64,000 nt of DNA. Origin: Candidatus Cohnella colombiensis (GTDB lineage Bacteria > Bacillota > Bacilli > Paenibacillales > Paenibacillaceae). The DNA is taken from the NCBI GenBank assembly GCA_029203125.1, contig CP119317.1, forward strand, positions 248,001 to 312,000, given 5' to 3'. Shown one piece after another: positions 49,940 through 59,185 of this stretch (position 1 is its first letter; every line of letters starts with the position of its first letter). The translations under genes were made by a program, and so were the position numbers. Under the pieces are notes generated by a model. That model had not been told where the DNA came from, made no database searches, and was given only the letters and a program-made list of their open reading frames with translations.

Positions 49940-52900
49940 ATGAAGAAACGGGCTCTGATTTATTTGCTTAGTGTATTATTAATTTTTTCAATGAATACTA
50001 CGGCTTTTGCGGAAGTTGAATTTACACCGGGTGGTGCTAACGGAACAATTAATACGACTCTAAACAATGGAGGAGAATCCACGGTTACTGATATTCCTCT
50101 CGGCGTAGTCGGTTTGACGATGAATATATCGGCGGGAGGCGCGGATCTAGACGTTAGACTTTTCGATTTGGATGCAAATAAGTATATCGTTGCATACGAT
50201 GCTAATGGTAATGCAATTGATTTATCGCCGACAGAGGGTAATTCGGGAAAAGAGATAACTTTTACATATAAAGGGATGGACATTAATTATACAGGTTATG
50301 GCGGTACGGCTGAATCCATAACAATAACTGGAGCAACTACAGTTAGATTGCAAATTCGAGTTGCGGCTTTTGCTAATGGAACCGGAACGGGAACTTATAG
50401 CTATTCGGATTATGTTCCTTCTTATAAGGTCACTTACAATGGAAATGGCAGCACAGGTGGCACTGTTCCGGTAGATAACGGAGTATATGCTGTTGGTGCT
50501 CAAGTTACAGTGAAGGGCAATGAAGGGAATTTAGTTAACGCAGGGTCCCAATTTGTTGGCTGGAACGATAACGCATTAGGTAATGGAACGTTTTACACTG
50601 CAAACTCAACGCTTGCGATGGGATCTGCTAACGTCGTTCTTTATGCGATATGGTACAACAATGCAGCTCCGACAGTCAGTAGCGTTACGGTTACTGGAAC
50701 TGCACAGGTTGGAGAACATCTCACAGGCAGCTACACGTACAACGATTCAGACAGTGATTTAGAAGGTATCAGCGTGTTCAAGTGGTACCGCGCGGACGAT
50801 GCAGCGGGTACGAACAAGACAGCGATTGCAGGAGCAACGGGTACGACATATACGTTGATGGCAGCAGACTTAGGAAAGCGTATTAGCTTTGAAGTGAAGC
50901 CAGTCGCACAAACAGGTATTACGACTGGAACAGCTGTAGAGAGCAGCAGAACTTCGGCGGTCATTCCGGCTGAAGCGGCGCCAGTAGCAAGCAACGTCGC
51001 GGTAACTGGAACGGCACAGGTAGGTGAGACGTTGACAGGCAGCTACACGTATAGCGATGTGAACGGTGACGCTCAAGGTACGAGCACGTTCAAGTGGTAC
51101 CGCGCGGACGATTCAGCTGGAACCAACAAGATAGCAATTGCAGGAGCAATAGGTACGACATATACGTTGACGATAGCGGATCTTGGCAAGCATATCAGCT
51201 TCGAAGTAACGCCAATAGCGAATAAAGCGCCTACAACAGGCGTAGCTGTTGAGAGCAGCAGAACATTAGCAGTCATTCCGGCTGAAGCTGCGCCAGTGGC
51301 AAGCAACGTCACGGTAACTGGGACGGCACAGGTAGGCGAGACGTTGACAGGCAGCTACACGTATAGCGATGTGAACGGTGACGCACAAGGAACGAGCACG
51401 TTCAAGTGGTATCGCGCGGACGATGCAGCTGGAACGAACAAGACTGCGATAGCAGGAGCAACGGGTACGACATATACGTTGGCGGTAGCGGATCTTGGCA
51501 AGCATATCAGCTTTGAAGTAACACCAGTAGCGAATAAAGCGCCTACAACAGGTGTGGCTGTTGAGAGCGGCAGAACATCGGCGGTCATTCCGGCAGAAGC
51601 TGCGCCAGTGGCAAGCAACGTCACAGTGACTGGTACAGCACAGGTCGGCGAGACGTTGACAGGCAGCTACACGTATAGCGATGTCAATAACGACACTGAA
51701 GCCACAAGCACGTTCAAGTGGTACCGCGCAGACGATGTAGCGGGTACGAACAAAACCGCGATTGCAGGAGCAACAGGAACAACATATACGTTGACGATAG
51801 CAGATCTTGGCAAGCATATCAGCTTTGAAGTAACACCAGTAGCGAATAAAGCACCTACAACAGGCGCTGCTGTAGAGAGCAGCAGAACTTCGGCGGTCAT
51901 TCTAGCAGAAGCTGCACCAGTGGCAAGCAACGTCACGGTAACTGGAACGGCACAGGTAGGCGAGACGTTGACAGGTAGCTACACGTATAGCGATGTGAAC
52001 GGTGACGCTCAAGGAACGAGCACGTTCAAGTGGTACCGCGCGGACGATACAGCGGGAACAAACAAGACTGCTATTGCTGGTGCAACGGGTACGACATATA
52101 CGTTGGCGGTAGCGGATCTTGGCAAGCATATCAGCTTCGAAGTAACGCCAATAGCGAATAAAGCACCTACAACAGGCACGGCAGTTGAGAGCAGCAGAAC
52201 ATTAGCAGTCATTCCGGCTGAAGCTGCGCCAGTGGCAAGCAACGTCACGGTAACTGGGACGGCACAGGTAGGCGAGACGCTGACAGGTAATTACACGTAT
52301 AGCGATGTGAACGGTGACGCACAAGGAACGAGCACGTTCAAGTGGTATCGCGCGGACGATGCAGCTGGAACGAACAAGACTGCGATTGCAGGAGCAACGG
52401 GTACGACATATACGTTAGCGGTAGCGGATCTTGGCAAGCATATCAGCTTTGAAGTAACACCAGTAGCGAATAAAGCGCCTACAACAGGCGTGGCTGTTGA
52501 GAGCAGTAGAACTTCGGCGGTCATTCCGGCTGAAGCTGTGCCAGTGGCAAGCAACGTCACAGTGACTGGTACAGCACAGGTCGGCGAGACGCTGACAGGA
52601 AGCTACACGTATAGCGATGTCAATAACGACACTGAAGCCACAAGCACGTTCAAGTGGTACCGCGCGGACGATGCAGCGGGTACGAACAAGGCAGCGATAG
52701 CAGGAGCAACGGGTACGACATATACGTTGACGGTAGCGGATCTTGGCAAGCATATCAGCTTTGAAGTAACACCAGTAGCGAATAAAGCACCTACAACAGG
52801 TGTGGCTGTTGAGAGCGGCAGAACATCGGCGGTCATTCCGGCAGAAGCTGCGCCAGTGGCAAGCAACGTCACAGTGACTGGTACAGCACAGGTCGGCGAG

Positions 52901-55057
52901 ACGCTGACAGGAAGCTACACGTATAGCGATGTCAATAACGACACTGAAGCCACAAGCACGTTCAAGTGGTACCGCGCAGACGATGTAGCGGGTACGAACA
53001 AAACCGCGATTGCAGGAGCAACAGGAACAACATATACGGTACAAGAAGCAGACTTAGGGAAGTTCATCAGCTTTGAAGTGACGCCAGTAGCGAATAAAGC
53101 ACCTACAACAGGCGTAGCTGTTGAGAGTAGCAGAACTTCAGTGGTCATTCCAGCAGAAGCGGTGCCAGTGGCAAGCAACGTTACGGTGACCGGAACTGCG
53201 CAGGTCGGCGAGACGCTGACAGGTAATTACACGTATAGCGATGTGAACGGTGACGCTCAAGGTACGAGCACGTTCAAGTGGTACCGCGCGGACGATGCAG
53301 CGGGTACGAACAAGACTGCGATTGCAGGTGCAACGGGTACAAGCTACACTTTGACATCACATGATCTTGGCAAGCATGTCAGCTTCGAAGTAACGCCAAT
53401 AGCGAATAAAGCACCTACTACAGGCTCTGTTATTGAGAGCAGCAGAACATTAGCAGTTATTCCGGCAGAAGCTGCGCCAGCAGCAAGCAACGTCACGGTG
53501 ACCGGAACTACACTTATCGGACAAACACTGACAGGCAGCTACGCATATAGCGATGTGAACGGCGATGCAGAAGGTACGAGTACGTTCAAGTGGTATCGCT
53601 CGGACGATGCAGCTGGGACGAACAAGGTGGAAATTACAGGAGCAACGGGAACAACATATACGCTGCAAGCAGCAGATATTGGCAAGCATATCAGCTTTGA
53701 AGTGACGCCAGTAGCGAATAAAGCACCTGTAACAGGCGTGGCTATAGAGAGCATTAGAACTTCGGCGGTAACAACGCCAGTATCGGTCGTTATCCCACCA
53801 AAAGATACTGGAGTGATTGTTCTCGTTAACGGAAAGGCAGAAAGTACAGGAACTGCTTCCACTAAGGAATTGAATGGACAAAAAGTAACGAGTGTTGTTG
53901 TAGATGAACAAAAGCTGCAGGAAAGACTTGACGCTGCAGGCGATCATGCAGTGATTACGATCCCGGTCTCATCAGACAGTGATGTTGTAATCGGTGAGCT
54001 TAACGGACGCATGATCAAAAATATGGAATCGATGCAGGCAATTCTTGAACTTCGTACGGAGCAAGGTTCCTATAAGCTACCAGCGGGACAGATCAACATT
54101 GATGCCATTTCAGAGCAATTCGGTAAAGAGATCGATCTGAAAGATATCACCATTCGAATTGAAATCGCAGAGCCGGCAGCGAATACTTTGCAGGTAGTTG
54201 ACAATGCTGCGACAAATCGCGGATTTACATTGGTCGTTCCGCCGTTGAATTTCAAAGTAGTCGCAGTGAACGGCAATCGCGAGGTAGAAGTGTCGAAGTT
54301 CAGCGCATATGTCGAGCGTACGGTAGCAATCCCATCCGATATTGACGCAACTCGTATTACAACTGGCATAGTCGTGGAACCGGACGGTACAATACGACAT
54401 GTGCCGACTAAAGTCGTGAACATTGACGGCACTTATTATGCAATCATTAACAGCTTGACGAATAGCACTTATTCCGTCGTTTGGCACCCGATTACCTTCA
54501 AAGATGTCGAAAACCATTGGGCGAAGGACGCTGTCAACGAAATGGGATCGCGTATGGTCATCAACGGTACAGCTATAGACCTGTTCAGCCCAGATCGAGA
54601 CATTACTCGTGCTGAATTCGCTGCAATTGTCGTTAGAAGCTTAGGCTTGCGTTTGGAAAATGGGGAAAGCTCGTTTAAAGACGTGAAGTCTACAGATTGG
54701 TATAGCAGTGCAATTCAAACAGCATACTCGTACGGACTGATCCGCGGTTATGAAGATGGTACTTTCCGTCCGTTGAACAGCATTACGAGAGAAGAGGCAA
54801 TGGTCATTATCGCAAAAGCGATGAAATTGACCGGTTTGAAAGAGAAGCTGTCCGTCCAAGCGACGGGGCAACTGATCGACACCTATAAAGATGCAGAAGA
54901 AGTATCGACTTGGGCGCTGAGCAGCATCGCTGATGCTTTGAAAGCAGGCATTATGACAGGAAGAGGGCAAGCGACGCTTGCGCCTAAAGCAACAATCACA
55001 AGAGCTGAGGTTGCAATCATCGTTCAACGCTTGCTCCAAAATTCCGATTTAATCTGA
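49940..55057 (+). CDS. Giant SLH surface protein with ten tandem 104-residue repeats
   Basis: 1705 residues from the ATG at 49940, 8 nt after GGAGG; the ATG at 49925 precedes that site and is rejected. The signal peptide (~1-24) is followed by a beta-sandwich domain (~25-165), an InlB-type B repeat (~165-240; VTYNGNGSTGGTVP ... FVGWND ... VLYAIW), and ten near-identical repeats (~245-1284) with the pattern VTGTAQVGETLTGSYTYSD ... STFKWYRADD ... DLGKHISFEVTP. A ~230-residue region leads to three SLH domains (~1517-1700; NHWAKDAVNE, GYEDGTFRPLNSITR, TLAPKATITR). The repeats look like Ig-type beta-sandwiches forming a stalk. The role is probably structural or adhesive at the wall; no catalytic motif is seen. 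Confidence 0.92.
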   Translation: MKKRALIYLLSVLLIFSMNTTAFAEVEFTPGGANGTINTTLNNGGESTVTDIPLGVVGLTMNISAGGADLDVRLFDLDANKYIVAYDANGNAIDLSPTEGNSGKEITFTYKGMDINYTGYGGTAESITITGATTVRLQIRVAAFANGTGTGTYSYSDYVPSYKVTYNGNGSTGGTVPVDNGVYAVGAQVTVKGNEGNLVNAGSQFVGWNDNALGNGTFYTANSTLAMGSANVVLYAIWYNNAAPTVSSVTVTGTAQVGEHLTGSYTYNDSDSDLEGISVFKWYRADDAAGTNKTAIAGATGTTYTLMAADLGKRISFEVKPVAQTGITTGTAVESSRTSAVIPAEAAPVASNVAVTGTAQVGETLTGSYTYSDVNGDAQGTSTFKWYRADDSAGTNKIAIAGAIGTTYTLTIADLGKHISFEVTPIANKAPTTGVAVESSRTLAVIPAEAAPVASNVTVTGTAQVGETLTGSYTYSDVNGDAQGTSTFKWYRADDAAGTNKTAIAGATGTTYTLAVADLGKHISFEVTPVANKAPTTGVAVESGRTSAVIPAEAAPVASNVTVTGTAQVGETLTGSYTYSDVNNDTEATSTFKWYRADDVAGTNKTAIAGATGTTYTLTIADLGKHISFEVTPVANKAPTTGAAVESSRTSAVILAEAAPVASNVTVTGTAQVGETLTGSYTYSDVNGDAQGTSTFKWYRADDTAGTNKTAIAGATGTTYTLAVADLGKHISFEVTPIANKAPTTGTAVESSRTLAVIPAEAAPVASNVTVTGTAQVGETLTGNYTYSDVNGDAQGTSTFKWYRADDAAGTNKTAIAGATGTTYTLAVADLGKHISFEVTPVANKAPTTGVAVESSRTSAVIPAEAVPVASNVTVTGTAQVGETLTGSYTYSDVNNDTEATSTFKWYRADDAAGTNKAAIAGATGTTYTLTVADLGKHISFEVTPVANKAPTTGVAVESGRTSAVIPAEAAPVASNVTVTGTAQVGETLTGSYTYSDVNNDTEATSTFKWYRADDVAGTNKTAIAGATGTTYTVQEADLGKFISFEVTPVANKAPTTGVAVESSRTSVVIPAEAVPVASNVTVTGTAQVGETLTGNYTYSDVNGDAQGTSTFKWYRADDAAGTNKTAIAGATGTSYTLTSHDLGKHVSFEVTPIANKAPTTGSVIESSRTLAVIPAEAAPAASNVTVTGTTLIGQTLTGSYAYSDVNGDAEGTSTFKWYRSDDAAGTNKVEITGATGTTYTLQAADIGKHISFEVTPVANKAPVTGVAIESIRTSAVTTPVSVVIPPKDTGVIVLVNGKAESTGTASTKELNGQKVTSVVVDEQKLQERLDAAGDHAVITIPVSSDSDVVIGELNGRMIKNMESMQAILELRTEQGSYKLPAGQINIDAISEQFGKEIDLKDITIRIEIAEPAANTLQVVDNAATNRGFTLVVPPLNFKVVAVNGNREVEVSKFSAYVERTVAIPSDIDATRITTGIVVEPDGTIRHVPTKVVNIDGTYYAIINSLTNSTYSVVWHPITFKDVENHWAKDAVNEMGSRMVINGTAIDLFSPDRDITRAEFAAIVVRSLGLRLENGESSFKDVKSTDWYSSAIQTAYSYGLIRGYEDGTFRPLNSITREEAMVIIAKAMKLTGLKEKLSVQATGQLIDTYKDAEEVSTWALSSIADALKAGIMTGRGQATLAPKATITRAEVAIIVQRLLQNSDLI
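50671..53790 (+). repeat. Ten direct repeats of 312 bp inside the SLH gene
   Basis: The unit is 312 bp (104 codons), repeated ten times in frame from about 50671 to 53790. The inner copies (2-9) are nearly identical in DNA, while copies 1 and 10 diverge more. Two variants alternate, with DVNGDAQGTS or DVNNDTEATS in the first third. Copies 2-3-4 and 5-6-7 show the same order (GDAQ, GDAQ, NDTE) with matching RTLAVI / RTSAVI ends, so a three-unit block of 936 bp appears to have been duplicated. Confidence 0.93.
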
Positions 55058-55112
55058 TGCAATGATCAAGCAGGATGACTTTTAGAATAAAATAAGCTGT
55101 GGTAAACCCAAT

Positions 55113-55146
55113 AAGGCATTTCGCTCTTTCTAGAGCGAAGTGCCTT
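55113..55146 (+). terminator. Terminator hairpin after the SLH repeat gene
   Basis: AAGGCA-TTCGCTCT and AGAGCGAA-TGCCTT pair around TTCT. There is no strong T run but the stem is long. Confidence 0.75.
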
Positions 55147-55327
55147 GTCGCATATTTATTGAATTATTACACTCACCCCAGAATATTCGAATCTCTTAGG
55201 CCACCATAATTGAAATAGTCTGCAAATTGCGCTGCTTCTGTGCCAATATCAAAACCTATTGGAAAGGTAGTCCTCTTGATTATTGGGCTATGTTTTCAAC
55301 ACTTGCTCTCGATGACTGGAAATTACC

Positions 55328-55560
55328 GGACATGAGAGACGCTATTCTTGGATTTAGTGGAGGTTGCGAGAAACGAGCGGACACCACAGCCCTTATTTGT
55401 GCTTTCATGCTCCAAAACCACATGATTTATTGCAAATAAGGTCTCTCATGTCCGCTAAGCTCCAAAAACGTGAAAAATGGAGCAAATAAGGACTCTCATG
55501 TCCGCTACGCTCCCTAAACGTGCAAAACTGGACATCGAAGGCGTCCCAGGACGCCCTAGC
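55328..55560. repeat. Dispersed AGCGGACATGAGAG-type repeat, four boxes with 50-bp spacing
   Basis: GGACATGAGAGAC at 55328 and GGACACCACAGCC at 55378 lie 50 bp apart. The reverse form, GCAAATAAGG-TCTCATGTCCGCT, is at 55432 and 55482, again 50 bp apart. The two pairs therefore face each other and can form a large inverted structure. A short GGCGTCC/GGACGCC hairpin closes the region (about 55540-55555). It lies in a 680-base stretch (55058-55739) with no supportable gene and resembles the repeat at 11744-11925. Confidence 0.7.
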
Positions 55561-55739
55561 CGTTTTTATTTGGTAAGCGCTAGTGTCGAATTCCCATATT
55601 AAAACACGAAACGCAAATTTCTATTGTGTTGGTGTGCACTTAGTAGGGTAGTATATCGGACCAGACTGCAACATAATTAAAATCGCTAGAGGTGAATCAC
55701 TGCGTAATCATAAGTCGTAATGGTGGTGGGGATAAAGCA

Positions 55740-58007
55740 ATGTTAAAAAACTTAAGTGCTAAAGCTCGAATAGGGGTAGTCGCTCTTATTGTTCTAATTG
55801 GAATTGGGATCGTTACTCTCGTAGTGATCTTAGCTTCGAATAAAGATCAAGCAACGGAGGCAACTCCAATTGTGAAAGATGTCATTTTATTTGAGGATGC
55901 TGACGGAATGTTAGGACCTACGCTAATAGAGACAACTGTAATGGTCGAGCAACCAGGCTTATATGAGAAGTTCGAGCTTATGTTAAAACTTCAGCAAACG
56001 TATAATAATCCATTTGATCCTGACGAGATCGATCTTAGTGCGGTCTTCGTATCTCCGCAAGGAAAAGAGTGGCATATTAATGGATTTTACAACGGGTATA
56101 ACTGGCGTGTGCGATTTGCTCCGAATGAGGTTGGCAATTGGAGATATCGTATCGTCATGAAGGATAAGACGGGAACGAATTATGGGGAGGAAGCCGGCTT
56201 TGAAGCAGTGACTTCTGCTCGTAAAGGCTGGATTCGCGTCTCAAATCAAAATAAAAGGTTTTTCGAGCATGACAATGGTACTTCATTCTATGGGGTGGGT
56301 GTTGCTTATCCGTGGAGTGTATCTGAATCTAGACTAGACATCATTAAGGCGAGCGGTGGTAATTTAATTACGTATTGGAATGGCGATTACGACTCTGGTG
56401 GCGGTAAGAACCAATTGGAATCGGTAAGCTCAGGAATTGGAAGGTACGATACCTACAAAGCAGAGCGCGTAGATGAAATCGTTGATTTATTAGAAGCAAG
56501 AGAGATGAAGATGAATTTCGCGATTTGGCCTCACGACTCATTAACAGATAAGCTGCCTGGGTGGCCAGCGACATGGCAGAAGAATGCGTACTCAACTCTT
56601 GGAGAAGCGAAGGATTTCTATACAAGTGAGGAAATGTGGAAGTATCAAGAGAAGCTATATCGCTACATCATCGCACGTTGGGGTCATAGCGAGGCCATTG
56701 GTACATGGGATTTAGTCGTTGAAATTTCAGGCACAGATGGATGGGCGCTTGGAGATCCGAAAGCTGCGAACGCTTGGATCGAGAAGGTTCACCGTTATTT
56801 CAAAGAAAATGATCCCTACAATCATCCAACGAATGGCTCGCGTGCTGGGAATGAGGATGATTATTGGGCAGAAGGATACAAAGTTCTCGATGTATCAGAC
56901 CGTGAGAATTACTACGGGCTAAATGCAGCAGAATATGCTAAGGACATTCAGATGAGATGGCCAAGGTATGAAAAGCCACTCGTTATCGGAGAAACTGGCA
57001 ATATTGCAGACGTAAATACGTATCACGATGCGATATGGACAGGATTATCGAATGGTCTAGCGGGCATTCCCGTATGGTGGGACATTACGAAAATGAACGA
57101 TGAAATGTTCACTCAGATGAAGGCGATCTCTACCTTCGTAGAGAGGATCAGCTTCAATGAAGCACGTGAACCAATCGCTCTAGCATCGAAGATGATTCAG
57201 CAACAGTTAGATAAGGAGCAGCCGATCCCGTACGGGAAGTCGGCAACGGATTGGAGTCAGCCTGATTGGGCTCAGGCAAATCTCGATGAGAATGGTGCCC
57301 AATATTCCGTTAAGGAAGATGGGGATGCACTGGCAACCCAAATGCGATTCGCCACAGGCAGTTTCTCGCAAGGAGCGGTTACGACCTATTTTAACAAAAG
57401 TGATTGGTCCTATTACGATCAGCTTCACATTGATGTATATATCGAGCAACAAGGATCGGAGGAAATTAAAGTACGTCCAGTACTGTTCCCGAACAACACT
57501 TGGGACGAAGGCGAAGACATTAGCGATGTGAAGCTTACATCTGGACAATGGACAACGCTTGCTATTCCTTTGCGTAACGCTCCTGAGTACTATTGGCGCA
57601 ATGCCTCGATTACTGAAGCTGATCTGAAGCTGATGATGGGACTGGGATTGAAATTTTATACGGTTGCGTCATCAACGAGTGCAAAGCCAGTTGTAGTGAA
57701 GTTTAAGAATCCAAGGCTGATCGCAGATCAAGCACCTACCATCGAGGTACAGGAAAGCAAGGGTTGGGTAATGAAGGGCAATTCAACCTCGTATGGTTGG
57801 TTGATCGCAGGAAACGGCACGGCTGGTGGCAAATCGGCAAACATTGAAGGTTTAGGGCCAATTCATGCAACGGTATCTTGGTTTGATCCATGGAAGGGCG
57901 AATTCATTGGAGACACAGCTGTGGAGTCGAAGGGTGATCGACTAACGATTACCGCACCGAACACGAGCAATCGAGATGTCGCTTTCATCATAAGTAGAAA
58001 TGAATGA
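55740..58007 (+). CDS. Membrane-anchored DUF5060/GH5-like glycoside hydrolase
   Basis: 755 residues from the ATG at 55740 (GGGG about 8 nt upstream; the GTG at 55692 has no ribosome site). One N-terminal membrane helix (~10-33) anchors it outside. Next is a DUF5060-type beta-domain (~55-155; VEQPGLYEKFELMLKLQQTYNNPF ... GFYNGYNWRVRFAPNEVGNWRYRI), then a TIM barrel. The probable acid/base is Glu in TWDLVVEISGTDGW and the nucleophile is Glu in PLVIGETGNIAD. The C-terminal ~220 residues are a carbohydrate-binding-like beta-sandwich (FNKSDWSYYDQLHIDVYIE). It probably trims a plant or cell-surface polysaccharide. The next gene, a GH113-like enzyme, points to mannan-type glycans, though the substrate is not proven. 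Confidence 0.82.
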   Translation: MLKNLSAKARIGVVALIVLIGIGIVTLVVILASNKDQATEATPIVKDVILFEDADGMLGPTLIETTVMVEQPGLYEKFELMLKLQQTYNNPFDPDEIDLSAVFVSPQGKEWHINGFYNGYNWRVRFAPNEVGNWRYRIVMKDKTGTNYGEEAGFEAVTSARKGWIRVSNQNKRFFEHDNGTSFYGVGVAYPWSVSESRLDIIKASGGNLITYWNGDYDSGGGKNQLESVSSGIGRYDTYKAERVDEIVDLLEAREMKMNFAIWPHDSLTDKLPGWPATWQKNAYSTLGEAKDFYTSEEMWKYQEKLYRYIIARWGHSEAIGTWDLVVEISGTDGWALGDPKAANAWIEKVHRYFKENDPYNHPTNGSRAGNEDDYWAEGYKVLDVSDRENYYGLNAAEYAKDIQMRWPRYEKPLVIGETGNIADVNTYHDAIWTGLSNGLAGIPVWWDITKMNDEMFTQMKAISTFVERISFNEAREPIALASKMIQQQLDKEQPIPYGKSATDWSQPDWAQANLDENGAQYSVKEDGDALATQMRFATGSFSQGAVTTYFNKSDWSYYDQLHIDVYIEQQGSEEIKVRPVLFPNNTWDEGEDISDVKLTSGQWTTLAIPLRNAPEYYWRNASITEADLKLMMGLGLKFYTVASSTSAKPVVVKFKNPRLIADQAPTIEVQESKGWVMKGNSTSYGWLIAGNGTAGGKSANIEGLGPIHATVSWFDPWKGEFIGDTAVESKGDRLTITAPNTSNRDVAFIISRNE

Positions 58008-58029
58008 GATAGAGAGGAAGGTTGTTCCT

Positions 58030-59004
58030 ATGGAGAGTAACTTATTCGTAAAAGGAATGACGTACGGCTGGGATACGACAAGAGGTGCTTATCGTCAGCC
58101 TTACGCGTTAGAGTCATTAATCAGATTGAAGGAAACCGGTAGTGAATGGATTGCATTATCTTTCTACACCTATCAAAATACAACGTTCTCAACTGAAATT
58201 GTATTCGATTATGGACACACGATGACGGATCGAGATATTGAGCATGCAGTGAGGCAAGCGAAGGAACTAGGACTCAAAGTATGCTTGAAGCCAGTAGTTA
58301 ACTCAAGGGATGGAATTTGGCGTGCACATATTGGTTTCCCTAACGAGATCGGAAGCGAGCCCTATTGGGAGGCCTGGTTCAAGTCGTATCGAAATTTCTT
58401 GTTGCATTATGCGGAGCTTGCAGAAGAATTAGATTGTGAAATGTTCTGTATCGGTTGCGAAATGGTACTAACGGAATCAAAGACGGAGTATTGGCGGGAA
58501 TTGATCGCAGAGGTTCGCGCCATCTATAGCGGCCCACTGATCTATAATGCGAATCACGGCTCAGAAGAAGGGGTCGATTGGTTCGATGAGGTTGACCTCA
58601 TTGGGACAAGTGCTTATTATCCTGTAGCTTCTAAGCCTGGAGATAGCGTTGAGGCTATGGTAAGCAAGTGGCAACCTGTGAAAGAGAGGTTTGCACGCTT
58701 GCATGAGAAGTTCGGCAAGAAAATTTTATTTATGGAGATTGGTTGTCGCAGTGCTAAAGGCTGTGCAATGATGCCGTGGGACTTCACCCATACAGAACTA
58801 CCGTTTGACGAGGATGAGCAAGCGAATTTCTATTCCTCAGTCATAGAAGCATTTTGGGATGAGCCTTGGTTTTCCGGATTTTTCTGGTGGGATTGGAGTA
58901 CGAAGCTGTACCCCTTAGAGTCTGCACATGAGGATCGCGGGTTCGATATCTATGGGAAGAAGGCAGAACATATTGTAAAGCAATGGTATGCCAAAGACAG
59001 ATAA
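58030..59004 (+). CDS. GH113-like beta-mannanase
   Basis: 324 residues, no signal peptide. The barrel starts with VKGMTYGWDTTRGAY. The probable acid/base is Glu in FCIGCEMVLTESK and the nucleophile is Glu in ILFMEIGCRSAKG; the end FSGFFWWDWS is a family trait. GH113 enzymes hydrolyse beta-1,4-mannan or mannobiose-type substrates. I use the ATG at 58030, 8 nt after AGAGGAAGG; the ATG at 58000 overlaps the previous gene but lacks a site. The enzyme probably acts in the cytoplasm on oligosaccharides brought in by the downstream importer. A terminator-like hairpin follows. Confidence 0.82.
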   Translation: MESNLFVKGMTYGWDTTRGAYRQPYALESLIRLKETGSEWIALSFYTYQNTTFSTEIVFDYGHTMTDRDIEHAVRQAKELGLKVCLKPVVNSRDGIWRAHIGFPNEIGSEPYWEAWFKSYRNFLLHYAELAEELDCEMFCIGCEMVLTESKTEYWRELIAEVRAIYSGPLIYNANHGSEEGVDWFDEVDLIGTSAYYPVASKPGDSVEAMVSKWQPVKERFARLHEKFGKKILFMEIGCRSAKGCAMMPWDFTHTELPFDEDEQANFYSSVIEAFWDEPWFSGFFWWDWSTKLYPLESAHEDRGFDIYGKKAEHIVKQWYAKDR

Positions 59005-59013
59005 TTCAAATGA

Positions 59014-59048
59014 AGGGGCTTGCGTAACAACGCACGTCCCCTCTTTTA
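59014..59048 (+). terminator. Hairpin after the GH113-like gene
   Basis: AGGGG-GCGT pairs with ACGC-CCCCT around AACA with internal bulges, followed by CTTTTAT. Confidence 0.65.
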
Positions 59049-59185
59049 TCTATTATTAGTAGGGTTATTTGGTGCAATTTCACGGATTGTTGGATCGGGT
59101 TCAGACTCATAAAATAATAAGATCAAAGTCATTCTTTCTATCTATACAGCAATAGGAAAATGAAGAGAGATTTTTTAGAAAGCGA

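Noticed and set aside
50731..53862. Many minus-strand frames with repeated MTLLATGAASAGMT or CSCNRGFVRTR-type proteins
   Set aside because: They repeat every 312 bp in step with the SLH gene repeats and are antisense shadows.
55227..55439. 70-residue frame between the SLH gene and the glycosidase
   Set aside because: It runs through the dispersed repeat boxes, has no ribosome site, and shows no recognisable protein character.
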